A program made the translations under genes and the position numbers. The notes under the pieces are model-generated. The model saw only the letters and a list, made by a program, of their open reading frames with translations. It did not search any database and had not been told where the DNA came from. From Legionella genomosp. 1 (GTDB lineage Bacteria > Pseudomonadota > Gammaproteobacteria > Legionellales > Legionellaceae): a stretch of DNA of 8,162 bases. The first letter of the stretch is position 1, and each line of letters opens with the position of its first letter. The stretch lies in the NCBI GenBank assembly GCA_945862275.1, contig CAMAYA010000050.1:1-8162 (forward strand). Direction: 5' to 3'. Positions 6,175 to 8,162 of the stretch are shown here, piece by piece.

Positions 6175-6752
6175 ATGGTTATTTAGCAGGGGTTGATGAA
6201 GTAGGCCGAGGGCCTTTGGCGGGACCGGTGGTAACGGCTGCGGTGATTTTAAACGGGCCCATTGAAGGAATTACAGACTCCAAAAAATTAAGCCCACTAA
6301 AGCGCAAGCAGTTGGCACAGCTCATTCGTGAGCGCGCCCTTTGCTACGCTTATGGACGTGCCGAAGTGGACGAAATAGATCGGCTCAATATTCACCACGC
6401 GACGCTACTGGCCATGAAGCGTGCAATAGAGGGTTTATCCGTTTGTCCGAGCCGGGTATCGGTGGATGGGTTATATACGCCGCAGGTTGCTATGCCTTGC
6501 CAGGCAATTGTGCGGGGAGACAGTTTGGTGCTTGAAATCGGTGCCGCTTCTATTTTGGCAAAAGTCTTGCGAGATGAGGAAATGGAAGCGATGGACTTGC
6601 TTTATCCAGGGTATGGTTTTGCGCTTCACAAAGGCTACCCAACGGCACTGCATCGTGCAGCATTGCTCGATATAGGCCCCTGTGACATTCATCGACGAAG
6701 CTATGCGCCGGTTGCGGCGGCCTTAATGAGTCGTTCATCACCAAATAGCTAA
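6171..6752 (+). CDS. rnhB: Ribonuclease HII, RnhB
   Basis: Cuts the RNA strand of RNA-DNA hybrids and begins removal of single ribonucleotides misincorporated into DNA; cytosolic and metal-dependent. The 193 residues are typical. All four catalytic acidic residues are present: D9 and E10 in AGVDEVGRG, D99 in VSVDG and D117 in VRGD. The GRG motif (12-14) that reads the ribonucleotide junction is intact. ITDSKKLS, GAASILAKVLRDE, LHKGYPTALH and IHRRSYAPV are family signatures. AGG lies 8 bases before the ATG, and the start overlaps the transporter stop by 4 bases (ATGA). The 3' end overlaps the oppositely oriented toxin gene by 15 bases. Confidence 0.96.
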   Translation: MNGYLAGVDEVGRGPLAGPVVTAAVILNGPIEGITDSKKLSPLKRKQLAQLIRERALCYAYGRAEVDEIDRLNIHHATLLAMKRAIEGLSVCPSRVSVDGLYTPQVAMPCQAIVRGDSLVLEIGAASILAKVLRDEEMEAMDLLYPGYGFALHKGYPTALHRAALLDIGPCDIHRRSYAPVAAALMSRSSPNS

Positions 6753-7112
6753 AGCATAATTTTGAATGATCCGTTCATCTTTTGTGATTAAAGGCGCTTG
6801 AAAAACAGATGCATTGGCAACAATCAATCGATCAAACGGATCGCGCGTCCAGCGTTGTTGTTGTGCTTCTTCTACTACACGGTAGAAGTCTACTCTGGAT
6901 ACCATTACTCCCATATGCGCATCTAGATAGCGAACAATATCAACGCCCGCAACCGTTGTTCGCCCAATTTCATGTAAATAATCCAATTCCAATTCAACCA
7001 TAGGCGAAATATACAAATCCATGGATTCTAATTGATGTTGAATTCGGGTAGGAATTTTCTCTAATAAACCAGCATACAACCACACCATTATATGCGTATC
7101 TAAAAAAATCAT
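6738..7112 (-). CDS. vapC: PIN-domain toxin, VapC family
   Basis: 124-residue PIN-domain ribonuclease, the toxin of a type II toxin-antitoxin pair. The metal-binding acidic residues are visible: D5 in FLDTHIMVW, E42 in MVELELDYL by alignment of IS...E...GR, D94 in RDPFDRLIVANA, and D112 in TKDERI. The DTH...W start and the RDPFDR motif point to the VapC subgroup usually paired with Phd/YefM-type antitoxins. VapC toxins cut tRNA or rRNA in studied cases; the target here is unknown. The start overlaps the antitoxin stop by 4 bases (ATGA), the usual antitoxin-first order. The last codons run into the end of rnhB on the other strand. All acidic residues are kept, so it may be active. Confidence 0.9.
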   Translation of the reverse strand: MIFLDTHIMVWLYAGLLEKIPTRIQHQLESMDLYISPMVELELDYLHEIGRTTVAGVDIVRYLDAHMGVMVSRVDFYRVVEEAQQQRWTRDPFDRLIVANASVFQAPLITKDERIIQNYALAIW

Positions 7113-7351
7113 AGGTCATTCTCACCTTGCCAATGCGAAGACCAATCCATATGAACAATCGTTTCAGGTTCAACGCATAATGTCTCAGGATGAGCGGTCA
7201 GATTGATTAGCTTCCCCCTATTTTTTTTCTTTTCAAACACCAATTTCACAATTTGACCATTGCGATTGATTTCAATCGGTTGCTGCGTTTCAATCACTTG
7301 ATCCAATACTTTATACAAGTTAGCGCGCAATTGAGTGGGTGTGATTGTCAT
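7109..7351 (-). CDS. Antitoxin, Phd/YefM family
   Basis: 80-residue partner of the PIN toxin. The N-terminal half, with LRANLYKVLDQVIETQQPIEINRNGQIVKLVF, is the Phd/YefM DNA-binding fold that dimerises and represses its own promoter. The C-terminal half, ending VHMDWSSHWQGENDL, is the tail expected to cover the toxin active site; HMDWS-type endings are usual for antitoxins of this subgroup. GGAG (7359-7362 on the minus strand) lies 6 bases before the ATG, a good ribosome binding site. The stop overlaps the toxin start. Runs of A (KKKNRGK section) make it AT-rich against rodA and rnhB, in line with acquisition. Confidence 0.88.
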   Translation of the reverse strand: MTITPTQLRANLYKVLDQVIETQQPIEINRNGQIVKLVFEKKKNRGKLINLTAHPETLCVEPETIVHMDWSSHWQGENDL

Positions 7352-7368
7352 TTGAGTGCTCCATGATG

Positions 7369-7398
7369 TACGCTTTAGTTAATGGTAGCGTACGCGTA
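7369..7398. promoter_or_regulatory. Palindromic operator of the toxin-antitoxin pair
   Basis: TAGCGTACGCGTA at 7386-7398 contains two overlapping perfect palindromes, GCGTACGC (7388-7395) and TACGCGTA (7391-7398). A further TACGC at 7369-7373 pairs with GCGTA at 7388-7392 as an inverted repeat. The cluster covers the spacer and the region downstream of the -10 element, where Phd/YefM-VapC complexes bind for autoregulation in studied systems. Binding here is inferred. Confidence 0.6.
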
Positions 7399-7410
7399 GA
7401 ATTTTGGCAA
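7382..7410 (-). promoter_or_regulatory. Sigma70-like promoter of the antitoxin-toxin operon
   Basis: On the minus strand TTGCCA (7405-7410, 5 of 6) and TACCAT (7382-7387, 4 of 6) are separated by 17 bases. Transcription would start near 7375, some 24 bases before the antitoxin ATG. The -35 lies 5 bases past the rodA stop codon, and no terminator separates rodA from it. Confidence 0.55.
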
Positions 7411-7415
7411 GCCCA

Positions 7416-8162
7416 CTAATGCATGCTATTAAATAAAATGCGGTGCGAGCCAATGGACATTAAAATACCAAAACCGGCTAAAAACGTGACCATAGCGCTT
7501 CCACCATAGCTCACCAAGGGCAGTGGTATCCCAACCACCGGCAATATGCCCATGACCATACCGATATTCACGAAGGCCGATAGGAAAAAAGTCATTGCCA
7601 AGCTCGCTGCCAGCAGGCGTGTAAAGCATGTTTGCGCGTGTCGAGCAATGCTTAGGCAGCGCAGTGAAATCAGCACGACTAGGGTTATCAAGACAAACCC
7701 GCCTACAAAGCCAAATTCTTCTCCACAGACCGCAAAAATAAAATCCGTGGCATGTTCAGGTAAAAAATTAAGGTGGGCTTGACTGCCGGTTAACCAACCT
7801 TTTCCCAATGCGCCCCCTGAGCCAATTGCAATTTTGGATTGAATAATGTGATATCCCGCGCCTAACGGATCTTGCTCTGGGTTAATGAGGGTGAATATGC
7901 GTTGTTTTTGGTAGTCATGCATCACATGCCAAAGGAGGGGTGCGGCAAGGCCCATTGCGAGCGTGATAAAGAGAACTATGCGCATGCGGATGCCAGCTAA
8001 AAATATCACACAAAGCCCAGCGCAGGCGACCATGATGGCGGTGCCTAAGTCGGGTTGTTTGGCAATTAAAATAGCGGGGATAAAAATAATCAGCGAGGTG
8101 ATGAACAGTGATCTTAAATCAATGGGCAAGGTTTTTCGATCCAGATACCAGGCGGCCATCAT
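7416..8162 (-). CDS. rodA: Peptidoglycan glycosyltransferase RodA (partial, N-terminus beyond window)
   Basis: C-terminal two thirds of a SEDS-family inner-membrane polymerase that builds glycan strands from lipid II in the elongasome, together with PBP2, in rod-shaped growth. 249 codons are visible and the reading frame runs off the right edge; the ATG at the very edge is internal, since E. coli RodA has about 120 more residues before this point. RodA rather than FtsW is indicated by KQPDLGTAIM, MHDYQKQRI, INPEQDPLGAGYHIIQSKIAIGSGG, LGKGWLTGSQAHLNFLP and ILPVVGIPLPLVSYGGSAM. The catalytic Asp (E. coli D262) is D140 of the visible part, in PEHATDFIF. Several hydrophobic spans alternate with loops as expected. 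The stop is followed at once by the toxin-antitoxin promoter. Confidence 0.95.
   Translation of the reverse strand: MMAAWYLDRKTLPIDLRSLFITSLIIFIPAILIAKQPDLGTAIMVACAGLCVIFLAGIRMRIVLFITLAMGLAAPLLWHVMHDYQKQRIFTLINPEQDPLGAGYHIIQSKIAIGSGGALGKGWLTGSQAHLNFLPEHATDFIFAVCGEEFGFVGGFVLITLVVLISLRCLSIARHAQTCFTRLLAASLAMTFFLSAFVNIGMVMGILPVVGIPLPLVSYGGSAMVTFLAGFGILMSIGSHRILFNSMH

Noticed and set aside
6753..6785. Short ATGA...TCAT repeat followed by TTTT as a terminator of the tilS operon
   Set aside because: The stem is only four base pairs and AT-rich, and it lies inside the vapC coding sequence; too weak to call.

Overview
The window reads as an ordinary chromosomal stretch of a gammaproteobacterium. FabI, Udk, TilS, an MdfA-type transporter, RnhB and RodA all resemble their enterobacterial and legionella-like counterparts, sometimes over long runs of residues. 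A member of Legionellales or a related group is my best guess, but no gene here fixes the order.

Layout. Positions 1-1989 (minus strand) hold a compact operon udk - fabI - 3'-5' exonuclease (the last cut by the window edge). It has a plausible sigma70 promoter at 2020-2048, and the fabI stop sits against the exonuclease ribosome binding site. Positions 2113-3429 (minus strand) carry a solitary, AT-rich AAA ATPase of the AAA_14/DUF4143 type. Positions 3430-3613 form a short divergent control region with a near-perfect 60-base palindrome, repeats of AAACGTGATA, and a candidate promoter in each direction. Positions 3614-6752 (plus strand) hold tilS - MdfA-like MFS transporter - rnhB, three genes whose ends overlap, so they are almost certainly one transcript. 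Positions 6738-7351 (minus strand) hold a Phd/YefM antitoxin and PIN-domain (VapC) toxin pair with its own promoter and palindromic operator. Positions 7416-8162 (minus strand) hold the 3' part of rodA.

How the genes relate. The conserved genes serve pyrimidine salvage, fatty acid synthesis, tRNA-Ile lysidinylation, drug export, ribonucleotide removal from DNA and cell wall elongation. Two segments look acquired: the ATPase gene (60-base rows counted by eye at 27-35% G+C, against 47-62% in sampled rows of fabI, udk and tilS) and the toxin-antitoxin pair (one row at 32%). I see no CRISPR array, tRNA, rRNA, insertion sequence or prophage gene. No clearly new multi-gene system is visible. The feature most worth a second look is the palindrome and repeat cluster between the ATPase and tilS, together with the loss of a key acidic residue in the ATPase's nuclease-like C-terminal domain.
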